A stretch of DNA of 64,000 nt from Bacillota bacterium (GCA_023420935.1 JAEZUR010000120.1:1-64000), one strand, 5' to 3'. Positions 41,756 through 50,495 are shown, counted from the stretch's first letter. The notes: generated from the letters alone by a model not told the origin. Translations and numbers: made by a program.

Positions 41756-42973
41756 ATGAATAACAATTGGAAATTTAAATTTTTTAGTATATGGTTTGGT
41801 CAGGCAATATCAATTCTAAGTAGTTCTATATTACAAATGGCATTGATCTGGCATTTGACAACAACAACGAAGTCCGCAATGATGTTATCCATAGCATCCA
41901 TAGCAGGATTTTTACCAACAGCCATTTTAGGCAGCTTTACCGGTGTTCTAGTTGATAGATGGAATCGAAAAAGAGTTATGATGGGAGCAGATATATATAT
42001 TGCTATCATTAGCCTTATCTTAGTAATAAATGCAGTCTTTACTGAGGTTCCTACCTGGATTATCATGCTGGTTCTCTTTTTGAGAAGTATAGGCACTTCT
42101 TTTCATTCACCTGCGCTAAGTGCAATAACACCTCTGATAGTACCTGAATCTGAGCTTACAAAATGTGCAGGGTATAGCCAATCTGTACAAACGGTGGGAT
42201 ACATTGCAGGAACAGCAATTGCAGGAATTCTTTATCCAATCTGGAGCATCGGCGGAATGGTTGCATTAGATATTTTTGGTGCAGCTTTCGCATGTATCAC
42301 AGTCGCTTTTATTAAAATTCCTGCTCCTGCGAAAATGGAACAGCAAGAACGAACGAGTATCCTATCTGAAATGAGAGCTGGATATCAAGTATTCCATGAA
42401 CAGAAAGGACTTTTTGACTTATTGTGGATTGGTGCAATATTTATGTTTGTTTACTCGCCAATTAATGCACTGTTTCCACTTCTTAGTATGAACTATTTTG
42501 GGGGAACCACTACGCACGCATCCATAGCAGAGATCGCATTTTCCCTTGGAATGTTGGGTGGCGGGCTGTTACTGGGCAAATGGGGTGGATTGAAAGACAG
42601 AGTCATAAGTATTTTAAGTGCTATGGCGTTAATGGGATTAGCAATTGGATTCTCAGGTATTCTTCCTGTAAATGGATTTATAATATTTGCAATTTTGTGT
42701 GTGGCCATGGGTATTGCTGTGCCGTTTTATTCAGGATCACAAGTAGCACTCATGCAAGAAAAATTTGCACCTGAATATTTAGGGCGAGTGTTTGGACTTT
42801 ATGGAAGCATTATGTCACTTGCTATGCCGATTGGTCTTATCATATCAGCTATGTTTGCAGATGTGATAGGAGTACACCGATGGTTTTTACTATCCGGTCT
42901 GGCTAGTCTTGTGCTTGCTGTATTTGCTTATTTTATACCAAGTATAAGAAATCTGGATAGAACCTGTTATTAA
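41756..42973 (+). CDS. Mef-type macrolide efflux MFS transporter
   Basis: A 405-residue major facilitator, the same length as Mef(A). ATG 41756 follows AAGGAG; the frame from 41723 is upstream of the ribosome site. N-terminal NNNWKFKFFSIWFGQAISIL and SSSILQMALIWHL match Mef closely in arrangement, and the loop GVLVDRWNRKRVMMGADIYI is motif A. About twelve membrane helices. It would export macrolides by proton antiport, under control of the leader peptide upstream. It is diverged enough that a different ligand is possible. Confidence 0.86.
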   Translation: MNNNWKFKFFSIWFGQAISILSSSILQMALIWHLTTTTKSAMMLSIASIAGFLPTAILGSFTGVLVDRWNRKRVMMGADIYIAIISLILVINAVFTEVPTWIIMLVLFLRSIGTSFHSPALSAITPLIVPESELTKCAGYSQSVQTVGYIAGTAIAGILYPIWSIGGMVALDIFGAAFACITVAFIKIPAPAKMEQQERTSILSEMRAGYQVFHEQKGLFDLLWIGAIFMFVYSPINALFPLLSMNYFGGTTTHASIAEIAFSLGMLGGGLLLGKWGGLKDRVISILSAMALMGLAIGFSGILPVNGFIIFAILCVAMGIAVPFYSGSQVALMQEKFAPEYLGRVFGLYGSIMSLAMPIGLIISAMFADVIGVHRWFLLSGLASLVLAVFAYFIPSIRNLDRTCY

Positions 42974-43000
42974 AATACGTTGATAATATAAGTAAAAGAT

Positions 43001-43036
43001 GTAAATAAAAGCTGTAAATAAAAGCTGTAAATAAAA
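43001..43036 (+). repeat. Thirteen-base tandem repeat
   Basis: GTAAATAAAAGCT is repeated about three times (43001-43036) after the efflux gene, non-coding. Confidence 0.75.
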
Positions 43037-43083
43037 CATGTATTTAGTTTGTTGAAAATAAACAAATAAATTTAATAAGAGAG

Positions 43084-43122
43084 AAAATAAGGTCTTATCC
43101 AAGTAAGGATAAGGCTTTATTT
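43084..43122 (+). terminator. Terminator after the efflux gene
   Basis: AATAAGGTCTTATCC pairs with GGATAAGGCTTTATT (minor mismatches), then TTTTG. Confidence 0.75.
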
Positions 43123-43221
43123 TGTTATTAATTATTAAAGTGAAAACACAAGGAATTGGTAGTATATTACAGGGATTTGTGCTATAGTAGGTAGAGATTA
43201 TGAGAAATCCTGAGGGGGAAT

Positions 43222-43752
43222 ATGATGAGAACACCAATTTTAGAAACTGGGCGATTAATACTAAGACCACTTCGTTTGGAGGATACAAAAGACGTATTTG
43301 AGGGTTGGGAGAGTGACCCAGAAGTAGCAAAATATATGTTTTGGACAAGTCATAATGATATCAATAAAACAAGAGAATGGTTAGAATTTGAAACCAGTAA
43401 AATAGAAGCGGATGATCACTTCCGCTGGGGCTTTGAAGAAAAAGGAACCGGGAATCTTGTGGGTACCGGTATCATTTATCTAGAAGAGGAATTTGGATTA
43501 TATGAGATTGGTTATAACTTAAGCAAAGAATACTGGGGTGAAGGTTTTGCCACGGAAGCCATGAAGGAAATAATTCGATATGCAAGAGAGGAACTTAAAT
43601 TAACGGAACTGATTGCTAGACATGCAAAAGAAAATAAAAGTTCTGAGCATGTAATAAAAAAATTAGGCTTTCTATATGACAGGGACTGTCCTTATGAATG
43701 CAACAACGGAACAGTTTTAACGGATGGGAAATTGCATATTTTAAAATTGTAA
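43222..43752 (+). CDS. GNAT-family acetyltransferase (RimJ/RimL-like)
   Basis: A 176-residue N-acetyltransferase. It begins LETGRLILRPLRLEDTKDVF and has the acetyl-CoA loop YWGEGFATEAMKEIIRYA, then ARHAKENKSSEHVIKKLGF, all characteristic of the RimJ/RimL subgroup. ATG follows GAGGGGG. The target (protein N-terminus or small molecule) is unknown. It lies 18 bases before a CPBP protease gene and may be co-transcribed. Confidence 0.88.
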   Translation: MMRTPILETGRLILRPLRLEDTKDVFEGWESDPEVAKYMFWTSHNDINKTREWLEFETSKIEADDHFRWGFEEKGTGNLVGTGIIYLEEEFGLYEIGYNLSKEYWGEGFATEAMKEIIRYAREELKLTELIARHAKENKSSEHVIKKLGFLYDRDCPYECNNGTVLTDGKLHILKL

Positions 43753-43770
43753 TAGTTATACGGAGGAAAA

Positions 43771-44595
43771 ATGGAAAAGAATATTAAGAAAAGTGTTACT
43801 ATATTTTGTATTATAGCAGTATTATGTGGATGGTTAGGAAGAATAATCGATACCATGTTGATAAATCAGCCCGACGGGCAGAGCCTTGGTTCACTTCTAT
43901 GGCTGATAACACCACTGATTACTGCAATTTTGCTAACACATACAGCAAAAAAAGGCTTTAGAGGGCTTGGATTAAAACCTTCCTTTCGCGGAAATGGTAG
44001 ATGGTATCTATTATCCATAGGACTGTTTCCATTCATAGCAATGGTATCCTTATTAGCTGGCGCAGTGTTGGGAGTAGTTGATTTAACTCAATTCAACCTA
44101 TACAAGTTTATGTCTGTGTTTCTAGGTTGGTTAATTTATGGTTTAATTAAAAATATTCTAGAAGAAGGAGCATGGAGAGGGTTTTTAACAGAGCGCTTGA
44201 AGATGCTAAAGAAAAAAGATTGGATCATTTATTTGATAGTTTGGGTAGTTTGGGGCAGCTGGCATATACCGTATTATCTATTTTATCTAGACGTTTCAAA
44301 TCCTATCTATATGATAGTAACTAATTATGTTATGTTACTTAGCTGGATTATGTTATTTACAGAGTTATATAGAATAACAGGATCCATCTGGCCATGTGTC
44401 ATTTTGCATGCATTTACAAATGCCATTCAGTATATCATGCTTGATAATCAATTTATCACGATGGAGAGCAAATGGGAGATTTTATTTTCACCCACCACAG
44501 GTATATTTGCCATCGTAGTATGTGTATTAAGCGGATTGTATTTAAGGAAAAAGAGAATAGAGTTGGAGGTTTCTTATGAAGATAGTGCAGTTTGA
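43771..44595 (+). CDS. CPBP-family intramembrane protease, type 1
   Basis: A 274-residue protein with about eight membrane helices. The catalytic EExxxR motif lies in ILEEGAWRGFLTERL (about residue 130), followed by WGSWHIPYYLFYL and VILHAFTNAIQY with the conserved His residues. This is the Abi/CAAX protease-like family, used in bacteriocin self-immunity or processing. It overlaps the next CPBP gene by 20 bases. Confidence 0.88.
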   Translation: MEKNIKKSVTIFCIIAVLCGWLGRIIDTMLINQPDGQSLGSLLWLITPLITAILLTHTAKKGFRGLGLKPSFRGNGRWYLLSIGLFPFIAMVSLLAGAVLGVVDLTQFNLYKFMSVFLGWLIYGLIKNILEEGAWRGFLTERLKMLKKKDWIIYLIVWVVWGSWHIPYYLFYLDVSNPIYMIVTNYVMLLSWIMLFTELYRITGSIWPCVILHAFTNAIQYIMLDNQFITMESKWEILFSPTTGIFAIVVCVLSGLYLRKKRIELEVSYEDSAV

Positions 44596-45262
44596 TGAGA
44601 ATTATAAACAAACAGTGAGCCAATATACCAAATATGATGCTATATGTGCGATAGGAATATATTTAGGTGTAATGGTCTCTTATTATGTAATGGGGATTCT
44701 TTATTCCAAGTATAACATGTATCTTGGAGTACATGTAAATATTGCAATTGGTATTCTTTGCGTTGTCTTGGTGCTTGCTAGAAAACAAAAGTTAAGCTCC
44801 ATTGGTTTTACTACGAATAATTTAAAAAGATCGGTGCTGATTGGTTCGGGATTGGGATTATGTATCACCTTAATCAATGTAGTTCCTAATATGGTAGTAC
44901 ATAGTCAGTTCGTCTCTATTGGAAGATTTGTTTATAACACATTCTATTATTTTATAGTCATTGCATTGGTAGAAGAAATTATTTTTAGAGGATATATTCA
45001 GACAAGAATTTATGGTCTTATTAAGAATAATGTACTTGCTGTTTTGGTGTCTGGTATTTTATTTATGACAATGCACATTCCATATCAAATGGGTGCTGCA
45101 CAAATGGATTTGGTAACATTTATACTTAATAATTTTGTATGGCTTCTATTAACATTTGGCTGGCATGTGGTGTTTAACTTCTTGTATGCAAAGAATAATT
45201 CCATCGTTGCTCCAGCAGTGTTTCATGGCTTTTTGGATTGGAGTGGATATCTTTTTTTATAA
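44576..45262 (+). CDS. CPBP-family intramembrane protease, type 2
   Basis: A 228-residue protein with about seven membrane helices; catalytic ALVEEIIFRGYIQTRIYG, MTMHIPYQMGA and NFLYAKNNSIVAPAVFHGF carry the Glu and His residues. ATG is preceded by TTGGAGGT within the first CPBP gene, so translation is coupled. The two are diverged from each other, not a recent duplication. No bacteriocin precursor was seen nearby. Confidence 0.87.
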   Translation: MKIVQFDENYKQTVSQYTKYDAICAIGIYLGVMVSYYVMGILYSKYNMYLGVHVNIAIGILCVVLVLARKQKLSSIGFTTNNLKRSVLIGSGLGLCITLINVVPNMVVHSQFVSIGRFVYNTFYYFIVIALVEEIIFRGYIQTRIYGLIKNNVLAVLVSGILFMTMHIPYQMGAAQMDLVTFILNNFVWLLLTFGWHVVFNFLYAKNNSIVAPAVFHGFLDWSGYLFL

Positions 45263-45296
45263 TTATATAAATTATATAAATTATATAAATTATCTC

Positions 45297-45327
45297 TTGA
45301 CACTCACGTTACGTGATATCATATAGT
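45297..45327 (+). promoter_or_regulatory. MerR-type promoter with 19-bp spacer
   Basis: TTGACA (45297-45302) and TATAGT (45322-45327) are 19 bases apart, the over-long spacing used by MerR regulators. Confidence 0.82.
45304..45316. promoter_or_regulatory. MerR operator in the promoter spacer
   Basis: TCACGT-T-ACGTGA, a perfect dyad within the 19-bp spacer of the merR promoter. Confidence 0.82.
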
Positions 45328-45351
45328 GAATTTATCAAGGAGGGATATGAA

Positions 45352-46197
45352 ATGAGAACGGTAAAAGAAGTTTCTAATTTAACAGGTGTCAGCGTGCGCA
45401 CGCTTCATTATTATGACGAAATTGGTTTGTTAAAACCATCAGAAATTAATGATGCAGGATACCGGCTTTATGACGATAGAGCATTGGAAACTTTACAGCA
45501 GATTTTATTCTTCAAAGAATTTGATATGCCACTTAAAAGTATTATGGTAATCATGGATAATCCTAATTTTGATAAGAAGAAAACCTTGATCGATCAACAG
45601 GAAATACTACGACTGAAAAGGGAACGACTAGATGGATTAATCAGTTTAATTGATAGTATTGTGAAAGGAGATAATACAATGAGTTTCCAAGAATTTAGTA
45701 AGGTTGAAATTGAAGATATGTTTCAATCTATGCTTGCAAATATGAATGAGGAACAATTAGAAGTAATAACGAAAACTTATGGAGATGTAGAGCATTACAA
45801 GGAACAATTCGTTATGAATGCTGGTAGCGAGAAAGCACAAGGAAATTTCAAGAAGATGGTGGAGTGGTATGGAAGTAAGGAAGAAATGTCTCAGGTTGTA
45901 AAGAATCCCAACTCATCAGAGGTAATAAAGTCATATCAAAATCGTATTCATGATATATTTCAAAAGTTATCTAAAAGAATGGGCGAAGATGCCAAGTCAT
46001 ATGAAGTGAAGACATTGATTGGTGAATATGAATTTGTCTCAAAGCAGTTATACCAGATGAAGGACGTAAAAGCTTTGCTTTTAGAACTTGCAAATGAGTA
46101 TAGGAATAATGTAGATTTAATAAAAGCAAATGACCAACAGTATGGAAAAGGATCCTCTCTGTATATTGGAGAAGCAATTATTCAGTTTTATCAATAA
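45352..46197 (+). CDS. MerR-family regulator, TipAL type
   Basis: A 281-residue regulator. ATG 45352 follows AAGGAGG. HTH: MRTVKEVSNLTGVSVRTLHYYDEIGLL, then wing residues and DDRALETLQQILFFKEFDMP. A coiled coil (about 80-110) leads to a C-terminal TipAS-like domain with helical drug-binding features (EQFVMNAGSEKAQG, GEAIIQFYQ). TipAL proteins activate transcription when they bind thiopeptides or other large compounds. The 19-bp spacer promoter upstream with a dyad is its own, so autoregulation is likely; no other target is seen. Confidence 0.88.
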   Translation: MRTVKEVSNLTGVSVRTLHYYDEIGLLKPSEINDAGYRLYDDRALETLQQILFFKEFDMPLKSIMVIMDNPNFDKKKTLIDQQEILRLKRERLDGLISLIDSIVKGDNTMSFQEFSKVEIEDMFQSMLANMNEEQLEVITKTYGDVEHYKEQFVMNAGSEKAQGNFKKMVEWYGSKEEMSQVVKNPNSSEVIKSYQNRIHDIFQKLSKRMGEDAKSYEVKTLIGEYEFVSKQLYQMKDVKALLLELANEYRNNVDLIKANDQQYGKGSSLYIGEAIIQFYQ

Positions 46198-46209
46198 AAT
46201 GTATTAGTC

Positions 46210-46285
46210 GAGCTGTTTCTTACTAGCAATTGAATCCATGTATCGAATGGAAAGATTTCAAACCTAGTACGAAACAGCTCTTTTT
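46210..46285 (+). terminator. Terminator of the MerR gene
   Basis: GAGCTGTTTC-TTACTAG pairs with CTAGTAC-GAAACAGCTC, then TTTTT. Confidence 0.88.
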
Positions 46286-46361
46286 GATGTTAGAATGAGT
46301 TGTAAGAATATGGTTTTTGTAGTAAAATAAAATAAGTACAAAATGAAAGAGGGGTGTGAAC

Positions 46362-47078
46362 TTGGAGCGATATAAAAAAATATTATTGATTGTTATGGGT
46401 AGTATGATTGCAATATTTTATGTTTTGTATCACGTTCAGACCTCGCGAAATGGTATTATTGTTGAGGATAGTTTTCTTCGTTTGAGACAAGAGGGAGCTG
46501 TTCAGAAGTTCCAAGGCGATTGTTATGGAGAACCTACAGTAATTACTGTGGAAGGTAGATTTAAAATTGATAAAACGGTAAAGATTACAGTTGTCATGGG
46601 AGATAAAATAAAGGAAAACTACGAGTTACAAATTAGTAATCCTAATTCAGTTGGCTATTGCAAAGTTAATATTAAACAGCACGGTAAGGATGTGTATGTT
46701 GGCTCCTATATATTAGGAGATCATTTTCTAAGTGACAAAAATGGTAATTTTTATCTAGAAGACATCGTTACAACCACTGTAAATGGCCTACCTAATTGGA
46801 ATGTGATTAAGGTTAGTTACCAGCAACTGGTACAGATCGTGACTGGAGATGCCATCATACACCGTGGACAATGGTTTATATATTGGACAATTACGCTAGC
46901 GTTGATGCCTATTTATCTTGTAGATTTAATTTTCCCTAAGTTTTTCTTTTATTTAAAATATGCATTATCCGTCAATAATCCAGAACCATCTGACTTTTAT
47001 ATTGAAATGCAACGATTTGGATGGTTTGTAATGCCTCTATTATTAGGGATTGGTTATTTGGTTGGATTATTTAAGTGA
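46362..47078 (+). CDS. Membrane protein of unknown function with an external domain
   Basis: A 238-residue protein not recognised. TTG at 46362 lies seven bases after AGAGGGG; the GTG at 46356 overlaps the ribosome site too closely. It has one helix near the N-terminus (about residues 7-24), an external beta domain of about 140 residues, and two helices near the C-terminus (about 173-192 and 220-237). It belongs with the coiled-coil gene 59 bases downstream, perhaps as a membrane-linked pair. Confidence 0.62.
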   Translation: MERYKKILLIVMGSMIAIFYVLYHVQTSRNGIIVEDSFLRLRQEGAVQKFQGDCYGEPTVITVEGRFKIDKTVKITVVMGDKIKENYELQISNPNSVGYCKVNIKQHGKDVYVGSYILGDHFLSDKNGNFYLEDIVTTTVNGLPNWNVIKVSYQQLVQIVTGDAIIHRGQWFIYWTITLALMPIYLVDLIFPKFFFYLKYALSVNNPEPSDFYIEMQRFGWFVMPLLLGIGYLVGLFK

Positions 47079-47137
47079 AATATAGAAAATTATGTTAATG
47101 CTTCCAGATGATCTGCCGATATATTGGTTGAGGTGAT

Positions 47138-47575
47138 ATGATGAGTAAATCAATCGGGATACAGGATTCAGAAAGCATTCAAAAATTTTATGTATGCAGT
47201 AATAGCTTAAAAAGTCTAATGGCGCAGCGAGATCAGTTGCTTATGAGAAGAGGTAAAATTGAAAAGGAAGAATCCTTATCACATAGGCAAAAAGAAAGGC
47301 AACTCATGATCCTTGATAGCGAAATTGACAATTTAAAAGGCCAGATTAATAGCTTAAAACAGGAAGAAGAAAAGAAAGAGCAAGAAAAAGAACTGAAGCA
47401 GAAGATGGAGCATATGAAAGATGCCACAGAGGAAGTGCCTTGGGACTTTAATGAGACTAACAAATCTGGTAATGATACTAAAACTAACAATATTGCTAAT
47501 AATTCCAATAATAATCAATCTGAAGAAGAACTAAAAAAATATAGTCAAGGTGACCTTTTTGACTTATATTCTTGA
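47138..47575 (+). CDS. Coiled-coil protein of unknown function
   Basis: A 145-residue soluble protein. The middle (about residues 22-95) is a long coiled coil rich in Lys, Glu and Gln; the C-terminal third is Asn/Ser-rich and disordered, ending KKYSQGDLFDLYS. ATG 47138 or 47141 follows GAGGTG. No catalytic motif. It is followed by a strong terminator. Confidence 0.65.
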   Translation: MMSKSIGIQDSESIQKFYVCSNSLKSLMAQRDQLLMRRGKIEKEESLSHRQKERQLMILDSEIDNLKGQINSLKQEEEKKEQEKELKQKMEHMKDATEEVPWDFNETNKSGNDTKTNNIANNSNNNQSEEELKKYSQGDLFDLYS

Positions 47576-47600
47576 TGCAGACCAATCAATAAGTAATGTC

Positions 47601-47647
47601 AGCTACTATATACTACGTAATATTTACATGGTATAGTAGCTTTTTTT
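47601..47647 (+). terminator. Terminator after the coiled-coil gene
   Basis: AGCTACTATA/TATAGTAGCT stem (47601-47610, 47632-47641), then a run of T. Confidence 0.92.
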
Positions 47648-47787
47648 CATACCTTGTGTTAAGTTAAAATAGAACATCTGGTTGTATTAATATAGCAATT
47701 TTAATGAAACAATTCAAATAATGAGAGTATTAAAGATGCCCCTTTGAATAACCTTGAATGTCAATTTGCACATTCACAAACTAAACT

Positions 47788-47930
47788 GAAGTGATACACC
47801 ATATAATTTGAAGAGCAACTGTTATGAAGTCGTTGGTACTTAGGTTCTGTACTTTAGAACCTTACGTACCATTACGAACTTCATCCAAGCGAGAGCGTGT
47901 TGCGAATCAAATTATATGGTGTATCACTTC
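47788..47930 (+). repeat. Structured intergenic element, family 2, copy A
   Basis: Perfect 24-bp inverted arms (47788-47811 and 47907-47930) enclose a core with GCAAC/GTTGC, ATGAAGT/ACTTCAT and the tight hairpin AGCGAGAGCG. A further hairpin GGTTC-TGTACTTTA-GAACC has a loop shared in pattern with copy B. It lies inside a wider imperfect inverted repeat (about 47716-48003, including GTCAATTTGCACA at 47760-47772 and its complement at 47950-47962). The rest of 47648-48022 has no gene. Confidence 0.9.
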
Positions 47931-48022
47931 TTATAACAAGCATGCAATATGTGCAAATTGACTCGCGCGCTTTTGCAAAGGTCTTTTGACTTTCTCAATA
48001 TTTTTACAGAAAGAGGTAAAAC

Positions 48023-48820
48023 ATGGTATATTTAAGCAGTTTCCACTTGTCATCAACAAAAGTCAGAGATCCTCACTTGTATCCATATCATGTATTTCAG
48101 CAATATGAAGAATATGCTATGGTATTTGATCGTATTACAGTTTTGTATGGTGATAATGCATCGGGAAAATCAACGATACTAAATATCATTGCCAATGCAC
48201 TTTCCGTAAACGGAAAAGAAAGCGTTAATAACCCTTATTTTAGAAAGTTCGTACAAGAATGTAAGCATAATTTTGGTGATGATGAAGAAGGTTATACTTA
48301 TAAAAGGCTACCAGAGCATAGCAGATATATAAAAAGTGAAGATGTAATGTATGAAATCAAGAAGATACAACAAGAGAGTATCTTAAAAGAAGGATACCTG
48401 TATGAGCATGCACTTCGTGGATACACCAAGGAACAAAGAGAAACATTAAAAGATTCTACAAAAATGTATAAACAGATTGAAATATTGAAATTTGCCCAAG
48501 AAAAATATTCTAATGGCGAGACAACCATTCAAATATTAATGGATACGTTACAACCTGACGGATTTTATCTGCTAGATGAACCTGAGGTTTCATTATCTCC
48601 AAGCAATCAAGTGATATTAGCAGAGGAAATTAATAAATTAGCTAGATATTTAGACTGTCAATTTATCATCGCAACCCATTCGCCCTTTATGCTTGGGACG
48701 TTGGGTGGTAAAATATACAATCTAGATTCCAAAGAAATGGAAGTAGCGAAATGGACGGAACTTAATAACGTAAGATACTACTATGAATTCTTTAAAAATC
48801 ATGAAAAGGAATTTTACTAA
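48023..48820 (+). CDS. AAA-type ATPase (ABC-like fold)
   Basis: A 265-residue soluble ATPase. Walker A YGDNASGKSTILNII (residues 42-56), a helical insertion of about 90 residues, signature-like KYSNGETTIQILMD and Walker B FYLLDEPEVSLSPSNQ near residue 178, and FIIATHSPFML. This is the small AAA_15/21-like or OLD-like family with DEP-type Walker B, found in phage-defence and repair contexts as well as in housekeeping. It stands alone; its partner, if any, is not present. Confidence 0.85.
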   Translation: MVYLSSFHLSSTKVRDPHLYPYHVFQQYEEYAMVFDRITVLYGDNASGKSTILNIIANALSVNGKESVNNPYFRKFVQECKHNFGDDEEGYTYKRLPEHSRYIKSEDVMYEIKKIQQESILKEGYLYEHALRGYTKEQRETLKDSTKMYKQIEILKFAQEKYSNGETTIQILMDTLQPDGFYLLDEPEVSLSPSNQVILAEEINKLARYLDCQFIIATHSPFMLGTLGGKIYNLDSKEMEVAKWTELNNVRYYYEFFKNHEKEFY

Positions 48821-48869
48821 GTGAAAAGTTTAATACTAAAAATAATAAATAAAATTTTCATTATAAGTA

Positions 48870-48898
48870 TTGACATTAGCAATTTAATTGTGTACAAT
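48870..48898 (+). promoter_or_regulatory. Promoter of the peroxide operon
   Basis: TTGACA (48870-48875), 17-base spacer, TACAAT (48893-48898); the -10 box lies within the OhrR-like operator. Confidence 0.85.
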
Positions 48899-48928
48899 CT
48901 AATCATAAAGATTGCATACAATTAAATT
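48881..48928. promoter_or_regulatory. OhrR-like operator over the promoter
   Basis: AATTTAATTGTGTA (48881-48894) faces TACAATTAAATT (48917-48928), with AATCT/AGATT between. The half sites match the TACAATTAAATT pattern of OhrR operators, and an ohrR gene is in the same group. Confidence 0.78.
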
Positions 48929-48960
48929 AATAACAACCGAATTGGAAGGATGACAAGAAT

Positions 48961-49434
48961 ATGAACATTTATGATATTCAAGTGAAAGATTCAAAAGGAA
49001 ATCAGGTAAGTATGAAGGAATATGAGGGTAAAGTGCTTTTAATTGTAAATACAGCTACGGGCTGTGGATTTACACCTCAATATGATGGACTTCAGGATTT
49101 ATATGAGAAATATCAGGAAAAAGGATTTGAGATTTTAGATTTCCCTTGTAATCAATTTGGAAATCAGGCACCAGGTACAGAGGAAGAGATAGGAAGCTTC
49201 TGTCAATCCAGATACGGAATTACATTTCCTATGTTTTCTAAAATTGATGTAAACGGTGCAAATGAAGATTCTCTATTCACTCATTTAAAATCTCAACAAA
49301 GTGGTATGTTAGGATCAAAAATTAAATGGAATTTCACAAAATTCTTAGTAGATCGAAACGGTAATGTAATTGAGCGTTTTGCACCAACGACAGAACCATT
49401 AAAAATTGAAAATAGCATAAAGAAAATTTTGTAA
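48961..49434 (+). CDS. Glutathione peroxidase-family peroxidase 1
   Basis: A 157-residue thioredoxin-fold peroxidase. NTATGCGFTPQYDGLQDLYEKY carries the catalytic Cys (in place of selenocysteine), DFPCNQFGNQAPGT the resolving region and KWNFTKFLVDRNG the conserved Trp and Asn. Such Cys enzymes reduce hydroperoxides using thioredoxin. ATG follows GGAAGGATG. Placed behind an OhrR-like operator with a paralogue next door, it likely guards against organic peroxides. Confidence 0.93.
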   Translation: MNIYDIQVKDSKGNQVSMKEYEGKVLLIVNTATGCGFTPQYDGLQDLYEKYQEKGFEILDFPCNQFGNQAPGTEEEIGSFCQSRYGITFPMFSKIDVNGANEDSLFTHLKSQQSGMLGSKIKWNFTKFLVDRNGNVIERFAPTTEPLKIENSIKKIL

Positions 49435-49512
49435 TCATTAGAATCGAGAAAATGAAAATAATAATAATATAATATTGTATGGGTCGCATGGTCGACAGAA
49501 AGCGAGGCAGTT

Positions 49513-50058
49513 ATGAATATTTATGATTTTACCGTTAAAAACAGAAAAGATGAGTTGGTTCCACTTAGCAATTACAAAGGAAATGTTATTTTGATTATTA
49601 ACTCTGCAACAGAGTGTGGTTTTACTCCACAGTATGATGAACTTCAGGATCTCTACGAAAAATATGCATCCGAAGGATTTATTGTGTTAGATTTTCCATG
49701 TAACCAATTCGGAGGTCAAGCACCAGGAACGGATGAAGAGATTGCATCCTTCTGCGATTCGAAATTTGGTATTACCTTTCCTATTTTCTCAAAAGTAGAT
49801 GTGAATGGTGAAAATGCAATTCCATTATTTAAACATCTTGTAAGTGAAAAAGGATTTAATGGTTTTGATCCAGAACATAAATTAGCCAGCGTGCTAGATA
49901 ATATGTTAGGGGAAGCAGATCCGGACTATAAAAACAAACCAGATATCAAATGGAATTTTACAAAATTTTTAATTAACAGAGAAGGTCAGGTAGTAGAACG
50001 TTTTGAGCCTACCACTGATATTGCATACATTGATGATAAGGTTAAGGAGTTACTATAA
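49513..50058 (+). CDS. Glutathione peroxidase-family peroxidase 2
   Basis: A 181-residue paralogue of the upstream gene. Catalytic region NSATECGFTPQYDELQDLYE, DFPCNQFGGQAPGT and WNFTKFLINREG are kept; it has a 24-residue extra segment before the WNFTKF motif (GFNGFDPEHKLASVLDN) as in the longer bacterial members. ATG follows GCGAGGCAG. The TSCPD gene begins 2 bases after its stop, so they are co-translated. Sequence divergence from the first copy is moderate, so this is not a recent duplication. Confidence 0.93.
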   Translation: MNIYDFTVKNRKDELVPLSNYKGNVILIINSATECGFTPQYDELQDLYEKYASEGFIVLDFPCNQFGGQAPGTDEEIASFCDSKFGITFPIFSKVDVNGENAIPLFKHLVSEKGFNGFDPEHKLASVLDNMLGEADPDYKNKPDIKWNFTKFLINREGQVVERFEPTTDIAYIDDKVKELL

Positions 50059-50060
50059 TA

Positions 50061-50318
50061 ATGGAATATGTTTATAATACGAAAGATACTTGTGCAAAAC
50101 AGATCAAGTTTCAACTAGATGGTGATGTGATTACCAATATTGAATTTGATGGTGGTTGTAACGGCAATTTAAAAGCAATACCAAAGTTTATTGATGGTTG
50201 GACTGTGGATCAGATTGAAGAGAAGTGTGCTGGAATCACATGTGGGCGAAGACCTACCTCATGTACAGATCAGTTAGCTAAGGCGGTACGAAAGGCCTAT
50301 GACGAAGCAATGGCATAA
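50061..50318 (+). CDS. TSCPD-domain protein, TIGR03905-like
   Basis: An 85-residue protein. YNTKDTCAKQIKFQLDGDVITNIEFDGGCNGNL, then CAGITCGRRPTSCTDQLAKAV match the small TSCPD family with conserved cysteines found in Clostridia, related to the C-terminal zinc-binding domain of ribonucleotide reductases. Function unknown. It immediately follows the second peroxidase, and its cysteines may serve in redox or metal binding. Confidence 0.85.
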   Translation: MEYVYNTKDTCAKQIKFQLDGDVITNIEFDGGCNGNLKAIPKFIDGWTVDQIEEKCAGITCGRRPTSCTDQLAKAVRKAYDEAMA

Positions 50319-50495
50319 CCATTTTCTTGAAATTGTATGAGATAAGTGGTAAATTTAATTAATATACGCGGTAGTGAGTCAAGGGGCAATAGAATTAGTT
50401 TAGATTCTGTTTGCATACTTGACTTTATCCGTGTTTTGAATATGTAGTCTAGTAGCCAAAGAATAAAGGCTGCATAAATTAAGGAGTGTATCATA

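Noticed and set aside
42890..43348. 152-residue minus-strand ORF between the efflux and GNAT genes
   Set aside because: Overlaps both coding genes, has no ribosome site and crosses the tandem repeat and terminator.
43001..45292. Short AT-rich tandem repeats at 43001-43036 and around 45262-45290 as regulatory sites
   Set aside because: Low-complexity repeats near gene ends with no link to a promoter; slippage is sufficient.
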